Source: Gnetum montanum
Taxonomy: Eukaryota; Streptophyta; Gnetopsida; Gnetales; Gnetaceae
Length of the DNA stretch: 64,000 bases
Direction of reading: 5' to 3'
Assembly (NCBI GenBank): GCA_015680685.1
Contig: MNCI01018064.1
Coordinates: 46,067-110,066, forward strand
The first letter of the stretch is position 1. Every line of letters starts with the position of its first letter. A program made the position numbers and the translations under genes. The notes beneath the pieces are model-generated. The model was not told where the DNA came from. It worked only from the letters and a program-made list of their open reading frames with translations, and did not search any database. Below, in pieces: positions 11,052 through 22,573 of the stretch.

Positions 11052-12855
11052 ATCACACATTTTGCTTTGTTTATGCATTTCTACTTTGTTTATGCATTCA
11101 TCAACTTAGCTTACACATTGCATTTGAAAAACATCAAAAATACATTAAATAAATAAAAAATAACAAATAACAAAAACACATGGCTCGAAAAGGCGTTAAA
11201 CTAGCCTACGACCTAGAATGACCTAAAACTATCACTTTTTGCATTGCTTTTCTTTCATTCATACATTTTATCTATATTTACGACAGGTGTTGCTTAATGT
11301 TGTTTTCTTTTTAGTTGATTTTTGTAGGATCTTGTAGGCATACAACATGACTATGCATGTAGCATCGCACCTTACACAAGCAAGGTAAGCACTAGTCCAC
11401 TATGACTATAAACTGGCATAGATAGTTTGCTATGACTATAAACTAGCATAGCTCATCCTTGGGTCATGATGTTAAATTGGCACAATAGCTCATCCTTGGG
11501 TCATGACGTTAAACTGGCACAACATCTCATCCTTGGGTCATGATGCTAAACTGGCACAACATCCACTATCTGCTATGACATTAAACTAGCATCTAGCAAT
11601 TTGCTAAGACTATAAACTAGCACATCATGGTCTACTAGGATCTTAAACTATGTTCATAGTCTACCAGGACTTTAAACTGGCATGTTACTAATCTGTTTGA
11701 GCACTTTCCATTGGTGAAAATCTTGGGGGCACTCAAAGCATCATTTCCGCCCACCATCTTGCTGATCTTTTGGAGCACTTGCCATTAGTGCAACCTTTAG
11801 AGGACCTGCAACATCATCACCTGGGCACTTTCACTAGCTTCCTGAGCACTTGCAACTAGCACAGAATTTGACACATTTACAACATCTTTGCATTTAGCAC
11901 TTACAGCATCTTCACATCTGGCATTTGAACTTGCATCTCATGTTGTGTGGTTTTTTTGTCTTCTTGTAGTTGTGTTTGCAGAATGAAGCCTCAGAGGTTC
12001 TTGTGCATAGATGCATCTCATTGCAGCAGCTAGTCACCACATTCCTCTAATGTGCATGATTGGAGTATTTAAGCCATTCAAGAGTGCACATCCCCCTCAT
12101 CCCTGTTACAGCCTATGCACATCCACTCCTTCATCCCAATATCCTCTCATCTCCCACATACTCATGATTTCAAATCCCTCTGGCATATGAATTGTGATGT
12201 ACATGGAATTCTCTTGACATCAACTACTAAACTCATGACGGACATAACACAACTCATCCCATGGGGAGCCTTTGTGGGCTAGTCAAAGCCCTAAACGGAT
12301 GTAACACAACTCATACTGGGGAGGAAACACTTGTCCTATAGATGCAATGTGGTTACATCAAAGAAAAGCCCCTTTACTTGATGGCCCATCCTTTGCAGCT
12401 AGTATTCAGTAATAAGCTGATCCCAATAGAGGTTTTCCTCGTAGCCAAAAACAATAGAGAGAGAATGGGGAAAAGCATATCCCCAAGAAAATTGACAATG
12501 CTGTAGCTTCATAATTGGCCTAGTTGTAGCTTGACTTTACACTCTCATAAGCACTCCAACGAGAGGTCCACGTTTCAAGGGCAAACCACTTCATGCCATG
12601 GTCACTGTCAACCGTGCTGAATTTGCATCATACATCATGATCCACTATTTGCATTTCATTTCCACCATTTAAATTTCATCTCCCTAGCATTGCCTATACC
12701 CCTTGTCCCTCAGCATACCCTTATTCCCATATCACTCTTGAGCATGGTAAAATGACATCCGATCTTGTGTTGATGAGTGATGTTGGTGACATGTCTGCTG
12801 TGGTGTTTTGTAATTCTTTGTCAACGTCTCTCAAGTCACTCCTCCAGAAATCAAC
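11052..12855 (+). other. Tat-1 3' noncoding region
   Basis: About 1.8 kb between the protease end and the PPT. It holds the 11395-11690 repeat array, a stretch of short words on gcactt/gcatct (11700-11940), and otherwise unremarkable sequence. I see no RT, RNase H, integrase or env-like motif. Confidence 0.7.
11395..11690 (+). repeat. Array of 30-38 bp repeats in Tat-1 3' region
   Basis: About nine imperfect units sharing the core tatgac(t/g)(a/t)taaactggca, with starts near 11400, 11430, 11464, 11501, 11539, 11573, 11604, 11636 and 11665. Three central units also share the word ctcatccttgggtcatga. The core is the same as the gag-coding repeat at 8161-8240, but in-frame stops make this array noncoding. 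Confidence 0.88.
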
Positions 12856-12868
12856 AAAGAGGGGCCAT
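12855..12868 (+). other. Polypurine tract of Tat-1
   Basis: The sequence caaagagggg followed by ccat lies directly before the 3' LTR start (tgaaacacc at 12869), the place of plus-strand priming. Confidence 0.75.
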
Positions 12869-14328
12869 TGAAACACCACAAAATTTCAGGTCTCAGCATC
12901 ATGAATGCAAATATGGCTAAGTGTCAAAATGGTGGCACTTTGCCCATATTTTTCCAAGTGTTGAGTGTAGTTAGCTCCAATTGCAAGATTTGAAAATTTT
13001 TGCTAAGTGTTGGAATGCTGGCACTTTTTGTAGATTCACATGTCACACTGTTACGCTATGTAGCGTAGCATAGCATAGCACCCTATTACGCTGCTTAGCG
13101 TAGCACCCTATTACATTGTGTACCATAGCACATCGTAGCACCCTCTCACACTGCGTAGCATAGCACCATTTCTATTGTAGCGTAGCAACCATGTCTATTG
13201 CAACATAGCACCATGTTTACTATAGCGTAGCAACCCTGTCTACTGTAGCATAGCACCCATATCTACTGCAGCATAGCAACCATGTCTACTGCAGTGTAGG
13301 AAACCTATGTACTGTAGCATAGCAACCATGTCTACTTTAGGATAGCACCATGTCTACTGCAGTGTAGCAACCTTGTCTACTGCAACGTAGCACCCATCTA
13401 TTGTAGTGTGGCAACCATGTGTACTATAGTGTAGAAACCATTTCTACTGTAGCATAGCACCATGTCCAACATTGCAGCCATTGTCCCATGTCCCACATGT
13501 AACATGGGACGAGCATGGTCCATCCCACTGCACTGCCATGTGGCACCTGATTTGCATTTTGGACTAACCCTAGCCCTATAAGTACCCGTGCACCCTAGTG
13601 TTTCAAGAGGGGGCAGAGAGGAAGAAGAGGAAGGTTGGGATTCATTTTCTCATCACTAAGGTAGTTGGCACTTCCATTTGGCATTTGGCACTTTGGCATC
13701 TTGGCACTTAGCTCCATGGGTGAAAGAGACCTAGAGCATACTACACTAGCAAGGAGGCATAACTACATCACACAGCACACTACATCCCCATTGCAGCCCT
13801 GTAGAACATCAAATGGTATACCGTGGCTATCAGCCTGGCAGGCATAGTCCAACACAGTGAACACTAGACTTCACAGCCTGACACCATCGAGGCTGTGACT
13901 GTGCTTCGACTACGCCTATTGTACATTGTGTATACCTTTGTGAATTAGCTACACTCCCTCTTTTAGGGTGGTGCATTGCTATTCTCAAATTCTGTTGCAT
14001 TTCTCAAGAATTTCTCTTTGGAATTTAGCATAACACTTGTATTTTTCCTACTTTTTCATACATATTTGCATGTTCACAACACAGTTCTTAGGCCATGACA
14101 CTCTGCTATGCTCTAGCTTTCCTAGACCTAATGCTCGTGTGTAATGTAGTGTAAACCCTTTTCACACACACTCATTTTAACACCATGTAAGTCCCTGTTT
14201 GATCAACAAGACCATTTAGGGCATCCTATTTCCATTTTCTCAAGCATGGCCCTCTCATAGATTTAGGGTTAGGCTATACACCTGGTGGCCTCTCGGTGTT
14301 CTAGCCACTGACGTTTTTGGACGTCACA
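12869..14328 (+). repeat. Tat-1 3' LTR
   Basis: 1460 bp, direct repeat of 5471-6904. It starts tgaaacacc and ends gtcaca, then the TSD tcaat. It has the 23-bp array at about 13160-13470 (around 13 copies) and a TATA box at 13577. Confidence 0.93.
13160..13470 (+). repeat. 23-bp tandem array in Tat-1 3' LTR
   Basis: About 13 imperfect copies of the same unit as at 5708-6055. Copy number and unit sequence differ between the two LTRs, so the array has changed since insertion. Confidence 0.88.
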
Positions 14329-14333
14329 TCAAT
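14329..14333. repeat. Right target-site duplication of Tat-1 (tcaat)
   Basis: Identical to 5466-5470. The Athila-1 frame continues at 14334 with tgtctcag. Confidence 0.95.
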
Positions 14334-15690
14334 TGTCTCAGTTACTATGGGATAACAAAGAAGAGGAGAGTCTACTCTCTAACCAATTTCTTGATGAACT
14401 TATCTTTGTTGTTGCAATAAATGAAAAAATGATGGAAAAATCACTTAAGTTCTTGCTTAGGAGATGCTACAAGATTTGGACCACAAAAAGAAAAAATAGT
14501 TTGTTCATCGGGCTAAGCACTTCATGGAAATCAATGAACACCTTTACAAGGTGTGTGTTGATGGCCTGGTTTGATGGTGTGTACCTGATGTAGATCAATT
14601 ATGCATTTTCTAGGATGCTCATAAGGTCTTTGTAAGGGCCACTATATTGGGAGACACACGGCCATAAAAATCCTGATGGTAGGATACTACTGGCCCACAA
14701 TCCTTAGGGACATCCACTAATTTGTTCGATCTTATGAGCACTATTAATGAGATGGTGGGATGACTACACGAATGGAGGGTCCTCAATAGTGGATTCAACC
14801 ATTAGAACCCTTTGATATATGGGGCATAAAATTCATGGGTTCCATCACACCCATGTTCAACGGGAAGGGATATATAATTATTGTCATTGACTATTGTACG
14901 AAATGGGTAGAAGCAGTAGTCGTCGTCAATTGTACATCATCCACTACTACTTGATTTGTATAACAAAATGTTGTGAATAGGTTTGGGATGCCATGTGCAC
15001 TAATTTTTGAGAATGGAACCCATTTTACAGGTGTCACTTTTCAAAAACTCATGTAATGCTTGGGGGTTGAACATAAATTAACAACACCTTATCACCTCCA
15101 AGCCAATGGTCAAGCAGAGGTGACTAACAGGGAGATTACAAAGATTCTAACAAGAACTAGTAGCAAACATAGGAGAGACTGGAGCACAAAACTCAATGAT
15201 GGACTTTGGGCCTACTGCTCAACATGGAAACTCCCTATTGGCTACTCTTCCTATGAGTTAGAGCATGAAAAGCTTCCAATGCTCCCAATCCAATGTAAGC
15301 TGCATACACTCTCAATAGCCTATGACTTGGATCTTGACCTAAGTCTAGCACAAAAAGAAAGACTAATGAACCTTAATGTGTTAGATGAAAATCAATTGGC
15401 AGCCTTGTCTTTGAATGAAGTGCAAAAGGCATTCAACAAACAATGTCATGATCTTAGAATACGGAAAGTGAAATTTCAACCAAGAGATAAGGTTCTCTAC
15501 TAGAATCCCACACACGTACCTCAAAAAATCAAATTCCAAACATTGTAGATAGGGCCTTATATAATTGATGACACCTTTTATTTTGGGGCCATGATCAAAT
15601 ACAAACTTGAAAGACCAAACAAAAAGTAGTTGATCAGCATCCAACAGATAAAGCCTTTCCATGAGCCAAAGCAAGCCAATACAACAAATA
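14334..15690 (+). pseudogene. pol: Athila-1 pol, second part: RNase H end and integrase
   Basis: Continues the frame broken at 5470: the residues before the insertion (VADQL) run on as SQLLWD. A zinc-finger region follows (YKVCVDGLV near 14550; GYYWPTI near 14674), then the integrase core. The first catalytic Asp is replaced by Lys (WGIKFM near 14820) and the second lies in a changed block (ENGTHF near 15012). The Glu region QAEVTNREI near 15115 is kept. The C-terminal domain in 15330-15690 contains KVKFQPRDKVLY and GPYIIDD. Frameshifts near 14470-14700 and several stops make it nonfunctional. Confidence 0.87.
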
Positions 15691-17300
15691 CCTTAATGGA
15701 TGGGCAAACACACTCAATTTTTCGAATCTCCTCCTTCCATCTCAGTTGTGGGGGTGATGGCCACTTGTGTTAATCATCTACATGGCTCCTCAATTTTTCT
15801 ATTTTTTGTTTTACATAGTTTTTATCTTTGTAATTTGTTTATTTTACACCCTTTTGATTTTAAAACCTTTTCCTATTTTACACCATTTTTTACACCATCA
15901 TTAGTACATTTAAATATTTCTTAAGTATTTAAACTTTCTTATATATTTTACTTTATTTTTAGTATGATTTTCTAATTTTGTTAATCAACATGCTTTATGC
16001 CAATAGGACACAGTGGTGTTGTAGCTGTTACTAATGGTGGTTTGTGCTTAATGTTTTATTTGCTAATGTCTGGTTTCTATTTCTAAATTTTTGTACCGAT
16101 AGCTAAGTCATGCTTTCTTTTTCATGAAATAAGTAGGAAGTCCATGACATCCACCCATCCGTAAACTCTATGGTTTTCCTTGTTTTGAAAGTTTGAGGTC
16201 CCTTTCATTAAATAAACTTTTAATAAATTTGTGAACTTGGTAGTTTTTGGAATTGGAAAGGATTCAAAGGTTTGCATAGGGTGTGACTGCAAGGTGACTC
16301 AATACTCTTTATACTTTGCTACTTGCTTGGGTGCATAAGTGTTTTCATAGACTTCTTACTATTCTGTGTCGACCAATAACAAGAAGTTAAATTAAGTCTT
16401 TTCATGGTGTGGTTCCCATCCAAAAAGAAAAAAAATGATGAAAAAAATAAAAAAAATAAAAACAAAATAAAAAGAAAAAAAACATGATGGAAATTCAAAG
16501 AACATCCCTTAGACAAATAAACGGGCTACAAGCACTGGTTATGGAACTAAAAAGACATGTTACCCATGCTTGAAGGTCCCCTTTAACCAAGGCCCCCCTT
16601 CCTACTTCTTTTTTCTTCTTTTTATGGAATGATGGTTGTTTTGTGGAAGCATGCTTGTGTCTTGAGGGATGGATTGGTTTTAGAGTGATGATGTGAAGTC
16701 ACTAAAAGTGGTTGGTTTTGGTTTGGACTAAGGATGGAACTTTTCAAGTCATTTAAACAAAAATGCACAAGGGACTTGTTATGACCTCAATTTGGAATTT
16801 CATTCCATCTTCTCCATCATTCATCTATGTTGCCCATAACTCACTTCACTATTGGTGTCCATGTTCTTGATTCGGTATCTTTGTTTGATGTACTTGAATT
16901 CCTGGGTAGAATCTTTTGGGTTTTGATCCTTAACTTCCATTAACCTATGGGACCCATAGAATCCTTAGGTTGAGGTTATTTAAAGGAAAACAAGGCATGT
17001 GCCTATTATGGGAAGGACCCACTTGCATATCTCTTGGTTGGGTTCATTAAGCACCTTATCCTTAAGCATTCTTGCAAACAGAATCTTTCATACACCCATC
17101 TTCTACATCAAACCATGTGGTTTTTTACATATTTTATTATATACACAGATTCTCCATTAAAATTTTCAATTTTTAAGCTTTTAAATATCCTCTTCAATAA
17201 TTTAATCATATTCTTGGCTTTTCTAGGATTCCATGGACTTCAAATTCATTTAAAAGTTCCTTGTATTTCAAGATATTCAAGTTTGAAAATTTCATCTATG
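15691..17300 (+). other. Athila-1 pol-ORF3 spacer
   Basis: AT-rich, without a supported gene. It starts with a purine-rich motif (gtgggggtgatggccac near 15745) that also follows integrase in Athila-2, -3, -4 and -5. Conserved blocks align with 55800-57400: cagtggtgttgtagctgtta near 16010, the hairpin at 16411-16496, a block at about 16505-16600 (ggctacaagcactggtt), and gggttgaggttat-type words near 16970. The short open frames here are AT-rich chance frames. Confidence 0.75.
16411..16496 (+). other. Conserved hairpin, Athila-1 copy
   Basis: 5' arm ggttcccatc (16411-16420), A-rich loop of about 65 bases, 3' arm gatggaaattc (16486-16496). One C-A mismatch and two G-T wobbles. It is flanked by catggtgtg upstream and aaag-acatcccttaga downstream, as in Athila-3, -4 and -5. 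Confidence 0.65.
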
Positions 17301-17460
17301 GACATTGTATACAGGGCCCTATCAGAGTTGATGCATATATGAGGCCTTGTATATGCGACCCTATTGACATAGCGAAAAAATAGTACAAATATGCGCAACC
17401 CCTTAGAAATTTTCACGTTTGCTCATAAATACCAAGGGAGTTTTTCAAATTTTTAGAGCC
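17300..17460 (+). promoter_or_regulatory. Athila-1 LTR-like internal promoter before ORF3
   Basis: Short repeats (gttgatgcatatatgaggcc, ttgtatatgcgaccc, ttgacatag) lead into a decayed TATA-like stretch, tagtacaaatatgc (about 17380), then the shared leader ending gagtttttcaaatttttaga at 17438-17457. It aligns with 57370-57565 and, on the minus strand, with 41585-41720. The promoter role is inferred. Confidence 0.5.
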
Positions 17461-18180
17461 TAAAACCTTCCAAAGCCCATAACTTCCTAACTATTTATCC
17501 AAATTAGTATGTCTTACCGAGGTACCATTTACCATTTTTAAAAGGGACGTGCCTTAAAGGCAATGCCTAAAGATGAGTTTTGACTACCTCAGGGACAAAT
17601 TCCATGAATGGCCCGAAGTTCATTTCGATGATGACCATGGTCAACAAGGATCACTCTTGGATGGCTTGGAGGCATTCTTAAAACAATGTGAGGTGTTGTC
17701 CCTACACTTGAGCCTCTAGTCCTACAACCTCTACCTAGATCGACTATCTTGTAATAGGGACCTCTTGATGAATGCTAAATGATTGGACCTCCTATTATTC
17801 ATGCATAGTTGGTGGGCCTTGTTCTCCTAGTTGGCCTTTGCCACCTCTCAGACATTTTCTTGCACCCTGCAAAGGTCCTTCTTATTCTTCTTTTTTTTGG
17901 ATCCATCTGCAATCAATTAAGGATTTGGTATTACTAAGGTGTTTTTTGTTTATCATCAATAGGTTTATACCTTGCTCATGTCCTTAGTTTCATTAACTTC
18001 TTAGTCCATGTGATTACAGAATTAGACATTTTTTTAAGAAAAATGCCCAAAAAGTATTAACTTCTTTTATAACCCTTCATGATTGACTTCTTTTTCCTTA
18101 TGTATGGCCTATAATGATGGTTATGATTCCTTAGGGGTGTTAATTAAAGGTTTTGGCATGCATACAACTGACTGTTCATT
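17461..18180 (+). other. Athila-1 leader end, then unassigned sequence
   Basis: From 17461 to about 17545 the sequence aligns with the Athila-3 leader (reverse complement of 41530-41590; shared words gcctaaa-ccttcc and taacttcctaa). From about 17546 it matches no other copy here. An acidic open frame starts at 17574 (MSFDYLRDKFHEW, then a run rich in Asp and Glu, 48 residues). I do not recognise it. The rest to 18180 holds nothing I can name. The Athila-1 right end and 3' LTR were not found. Confidence 0.4.
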
Positions 18181-18429
18181 AAAAAGCTAAAGTTTTTCAA
18201 CATTCTTACCCTTATAATACCTTCCGGGCAATAGCAAATTTCGAAAGATGAGTGCAAGTTGTCCACATAAGCACCCCTCCCCCTTGACAAAATTAAATGC
18301 TTCAAGATCAAATAGGTTTAAAAACCACAAAAATCGGAGTAGAATGGGGCTAGATATTGTGTGTGGAAGTTGGATGCACATAGCTCTTAGTCGAGAGAGA
18401 AAAATGCAAAAAGTCTAGCAATAATTGAT

Positions 18430-18510
18430 GAGAGTTCTATTTATAGGTTTTTGTGGACTTGATATTGGGTAGTTGATGTTAACTCCCACTCAATATCTAG
18501 GGCTTTAAAA
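18430..18510 (-). promoter_or_regulatory. Athila-2 internal promoter
   Basis: On the minus strand a TATA box reads cctataaata (18447-18438). It is preceded by palindromic words (caatatc near 18470) that are also typical of this copy's own LTR: cttgatattg occurs at 18458 and 24248. The matching LTR TATA is at 24191-24200. Role inferred. Confidence 0.5.
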
Positions 18511-20600
18511 TTGCATTTTATGGGAATATTCAGCATGGAAAATGAAGCTTTGTGTTTGGTTGGAAGATTTGATGTAGAGTTCAAAGTTCTGGGGTAAGTG
18601 AGAATACATATTTGGCATTGGTAATGTTGGAAAACAAAATCATAGAAATTGAAAGCTTTGGAAGATGTAAGAAAAGGCTATTGAGTCCATGATATAGAAT
18701 GGATAGGTTGTATGATAAGGGAAGGTTTTGAAATTGACATTTATGCACTTGGAAGGTTCAAGATGATGTGGTTGTGTTAGACAAGTACAAGTTACAATAG
18801 TTATACAAGTGGATCATTCCCAAAGAAAAATTCAGCCTTTAATGCCCTTGTATAACCACACCTAAAAATGTCTGTAGGCATTGAAGTGGTTGAATGTAAT
18901 GCATACCTATTTAGCAAAACACACATATTAGAACCACCAATTTGAGATAATAACTGTATGTTACAAAAAACCACAAGTTATGATCATGCGAATAGTGAGA
19001 TGAGATGGATTTTAGAAAGGATTGTAGAATTGGAACGTGAGGTGTCTTACCATAGGCAGAATGGATCCTTTTATGTTATTAATGATTGAAGTAATCATTA
19101 GCCCTTCTTTTCAAGATTCAAACTAATTCCAAACCACATTCCAGTGACATCACATTATATTATCTCTTGGATTGACAACCATAAGACTACCACCATTGTA
19201 AGAAGTAGCATCACTTGGTGTTTTGTCTAAGGAAGGAGTTCATTCATGGAACTTTTCTCTCTTTTTCTCTTTATTTTTTTATTTTTAAGAAGCCACCAAC
19301 CTTCAGGCATGGGTAACATGTCTTTCTAATGGCACCTTTAGAAATTTATTTTATGCCCTTTTATTTTATTTTCATCTGTATCAACCTTACTAGAGGACTA
19401 CCTTTAGGCATGGGTAACATGTCTTTCTAGTGACATGGTAAGGAAAGACTTATTTTACTCTTACTTCCATTTTTTGTTAGATCTACAAGGATATAATTAC
19501 AACCTTAGCAACATAATAGAACATACAGAAGCAATCCAAAAGAATTTGCAAATCCCCTTGATGTCACACCCTTTGCATTCCCACTTAGTTCTTTACTTTT
19601 CTATCCAAGCATAATGATTATGAGTTTATTCTTAGTTTGATGATGGAAAAAGAACATCATTATGACCATGGTAAGAACTACTTATTAATGGGATGGCTAG
19701 ATGGATGATGTGGCCTTACTATCCAAATAATTAGTCCCTCATGACTTTGACAACATAGAGAAAACCTCACCTTGTTGGGATACATCTTGTCATTTTATTC
19801 ACAATCGAGATTACCGACAAAGGAAATAAATACAAAGTGTGGAAAAAGTTGAAAAGGATGGGTAAAATTTGTATCAAGAAATGAGAGTATGATAAAAAAT
19901 TGTAAAACAAAAAGATGAAAAACACTTATTAATTCTTGATTTTAGGGTGGGGCATCCCCCTCATGACTAAGCTTTTGACCATGAAAATAATTAATAAGTG
20001 GGCAAGCAAGCTCCATGCATTTGTAAAATAGTGTTAGACCCTCAGTCTCAAGCCACTAGTGTCTTCTAGTTTAGTGGCGGCTATGTAGATAGGTTGTTGC
20101 TCACATACTTAGTTTTGAAATGTACGGTGGGTTAGAATAGAAATTGCGTAAACTTTGTGAACTTCTGGCCTGTGATTGCACCCTTTATCATGATTAGTGA
20201 TGCATGGATTCTTCTATTTCTTCACAATGCTAGATTCATTATTTTTATTAGGTGTTGGATTAATGATGGATGTTGGCTTTTGCATAAGATTGGAGAACGT
20301 TGATTGTGAAAGGAAGGATGGTGCACTTGATTGGCATTATGCTAGTTTGGATGAGTTAGTAGGTCCATGAGTGTTGTTCTTATGCATGGGAATCATCCTA
20401 AAGAAAGGCTGTTTCTAAGATTGTAGTGGGGATCTACTAACATTATCATTTCTGTGTATGTTTGCAACACAAGTGGCATTGTTTCATTGATGTTATGGTG
20501 TTGAACCTTCCTATGTTGCTAGCTGTGACATGTGATGGAGGGAAGTATGAGAATATTGAGGATATGATGGAGGGTGAGAGGTGTGAGGTGTAACCTCATA
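18511..20600 (-). other. Athila-2 spacer and pol-deletion scar
   Basis: Noncoding. It contains the post-integrase purine motif in reverse (ggggcatccccctcatgac near 19949) and two copies of a block normally present once (cttcaggcatgggtaacatg at 19304 and its repeat at 19402). 20000-20600, where protease, RT and integrase should lie, has no pol motif and no clear match to the other copies. Confidence 0.6.
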
Positions 20601-22440
20601 GAAGATGTTATGGGTTGATGATATTTGGGAGAGTGGTAGTAGTGATTTGAGGTAGAGGAAGTAGAATTACTTGGGGAAATAGGTTGTTGAACATAGTGTT
20701 TAGATAGGTCTGGCTGATAATAGGGGTAGTGCTAGTTTGATGATGGCCTCCCCCCCGACTATGGGTTTTGCCACTACGTTGGATGATAGTGTTGAGGCTG
20801 GTAAGAAGTTCCACTAGGATAGTGCAATTGGTTATTGAATTTTCTGTAATTACCTTGTGAGAAAGGTAAGTTCCTAAACATTTGCTTTTGTATCAACTTG
20901 GGATTCAATGAAAAAGCCCAATACTCATGTAGATGTAATATGACTGGGCAATAGCCCTTAGGATGGTTATATATGTAGATGTCACATCCATCATCTTCTT
21001 CAGTGGTTAAGTCTATAGCCTCTTTTTCTATAGCCATTTCTCCTTTTTGCTGATAGGTGTTCCTAATTGTTTCTTGGTTCTTTTTCCTTCTTTTATTATG
21101 ATTACTTGATTCTTTTTACGTTACTTTCTCCTCTATGGTTTCTAAACAAGTTGTAACATTCTCATTTATCCATTCCAACATCTTATCTAACCTTGCTTCA
21201 AGCTCATTGATAGACTTTTGTATTGACAAGGTTTGTTATGAAATCACATCATCGAGAGTTGCCTCTTTTTCCTGATCATATATAGACCCTCCTCTTTTGA
21301 AGAGTTGGGTCCCAGTGATGTTTCTCAGCATTCTCTCATTTACATAACTCTCCTTCTTCTTTTGTCACATGCTCAATTAGCCTATGTATTTGATGGACTT
21401 TTAATTTGTATAACCAAACTTGGGCATAAATCCCAAGGGTCTCTCTTGTTTGACCACAAAGCCCATCTATGATATGGAAAATTTGCTCTTCTTGAGAGAA
21501 ACCATGGCCTAGACATTTATATAGTAGAGAATAGTATATATTGAGGGCCATATCCAAGGGTTCATGTTGTTCCTATTTCTATCCTTGGATTCATTTCCTT
21601 AGGTTGGACATCCTCGCATAGGTTTGGTATTTCTTGTTGAAAATTTCTAGCATTGTCGACCACTGATGGATTGAGTTTGGTTTTAATGAATAATACCATA
21701 CTTCAGCTTTATCTATTAGTATCCTAGGAAAGAGCTTAAACTTTTGCCACCCACTTTTGATGTTCTGTAAGAGGCAGGCATTATGGAAGGCTTGTAAATA
21801 ATGTTGTGAATAAAAATTATAACCTCTTGCAATTTTAGAAATGTTATTCATATCAAGCCTTTTAATGTGACTTTCCTTGCAATGCTTGTGGGCTATTTTA
21901 ACTACCTCTATGATCTATGTCATGCTCTTAGTGGACAATAAGGGTTCATCATCATTAGACATGTTGTGGTGGAAATTTCTATTTGTATTTATTTGATTGT
22001 GACGATTTTGTCTATGCACATTTTGATGTCTTTGATTTTGCCCTTGGTTTTGATTTCTATTATTATTTCAAATCCATAGTGGAGCTTTATCTTTATACCT
22101 ATATTCATCTTTGTTAGAACTAGATGTTGAAGAGGAAGAGAAAGATGAGGAGCTGGGAGAATTACCATGGCTTCTATAGTTCTCCCTTTGGTCCTTTGAT
22201 TTATCTTTTCTAGGTTTTGAGTGGGTCCTAGGCATTGAGGTCCTTCCTGCTCTAAGACTTACTCCATCTCCTCTAGGATTTTCTACCTTAGGTGAATGTA
22301 GTCCTTGAGTGTAGTTAGGGTGATCATGAACATATGAAACCCTTGCATGAGGTTGGTCACTCCAATTTTCTTCAATACATATCTCATTAGTTCTCCAATG
22401 AATGTTCTTTTCATATGATGCATGATTACTTCCACATGAA
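20600..22440 (-). pseudogene. gag: Athila-2 gag, broken (-)
   Basis: Gag polyprotein on the minus strand. The N-terminal half (22440 to about 22000) is a long readable stretch rich in Ser, Arg, Lys and Asn, including a poly-Ser run near 22130. A conserved DDEPLLST block follows near 21940. The capsid-like core is open in 21851-21591 and 21557-21336 (KLFPRILIDKAEVWYYSL, then QWSTMLEIFNKKYQTY), with stops between them. The knuckle-like segment at 20990-20955 reads CDIYIYNHPKGYC, so two of the four ligand positions have changed. The frame decays after about 20774. No start codon is visible at the expected place. Confidence 0.8.
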
Positions 22441-22554
22441 AGAGACCTTGTTGTTAGTTAATAATGTGTGTGATGTAATATTTTCTAAAAGATAAATTAT
22501 TAATGCATTTACACTGATGTTGTATAATATAACTAATCTAGATAATTAGCACCA

Positions 22555-22573
22555 TCCTCAACAACGATGCCAA
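22555..22573 (-). other. Primer binding site of Athila-2
   Basis: On the minus strand, directly after the LTR end, it reads ttggcatcgttgttgagga, close to the tRNA-Asp-type site of Athila-4. Confidence 0.7.

Larger units (their letters stand above)
5471..14328 (+). mobile_element. Tat-1: Tat-type Ty3/gypsy element with gag and protease only
   Basis: An element of 8858 bp bounded by direct LTRs (5471-6904 and 12869-14328) and a perfect 5-bp TSD. It carries a primer site, a Gag resembling the Tat/Retand group, a long repeat-rich Gag-protease linker, and a retropepsin with the downstream ILGRPWL block. Between about 11050 and the PPT at 12856 there is no RT, RNase H or integrase motif in any frame I could read. 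I infer a non-autonomous derivative that depended on a full-length Tat relative. The first ~185 bp of the two LTRs differ at roughly a tenth of positions by eye. Confidence 0.92.
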
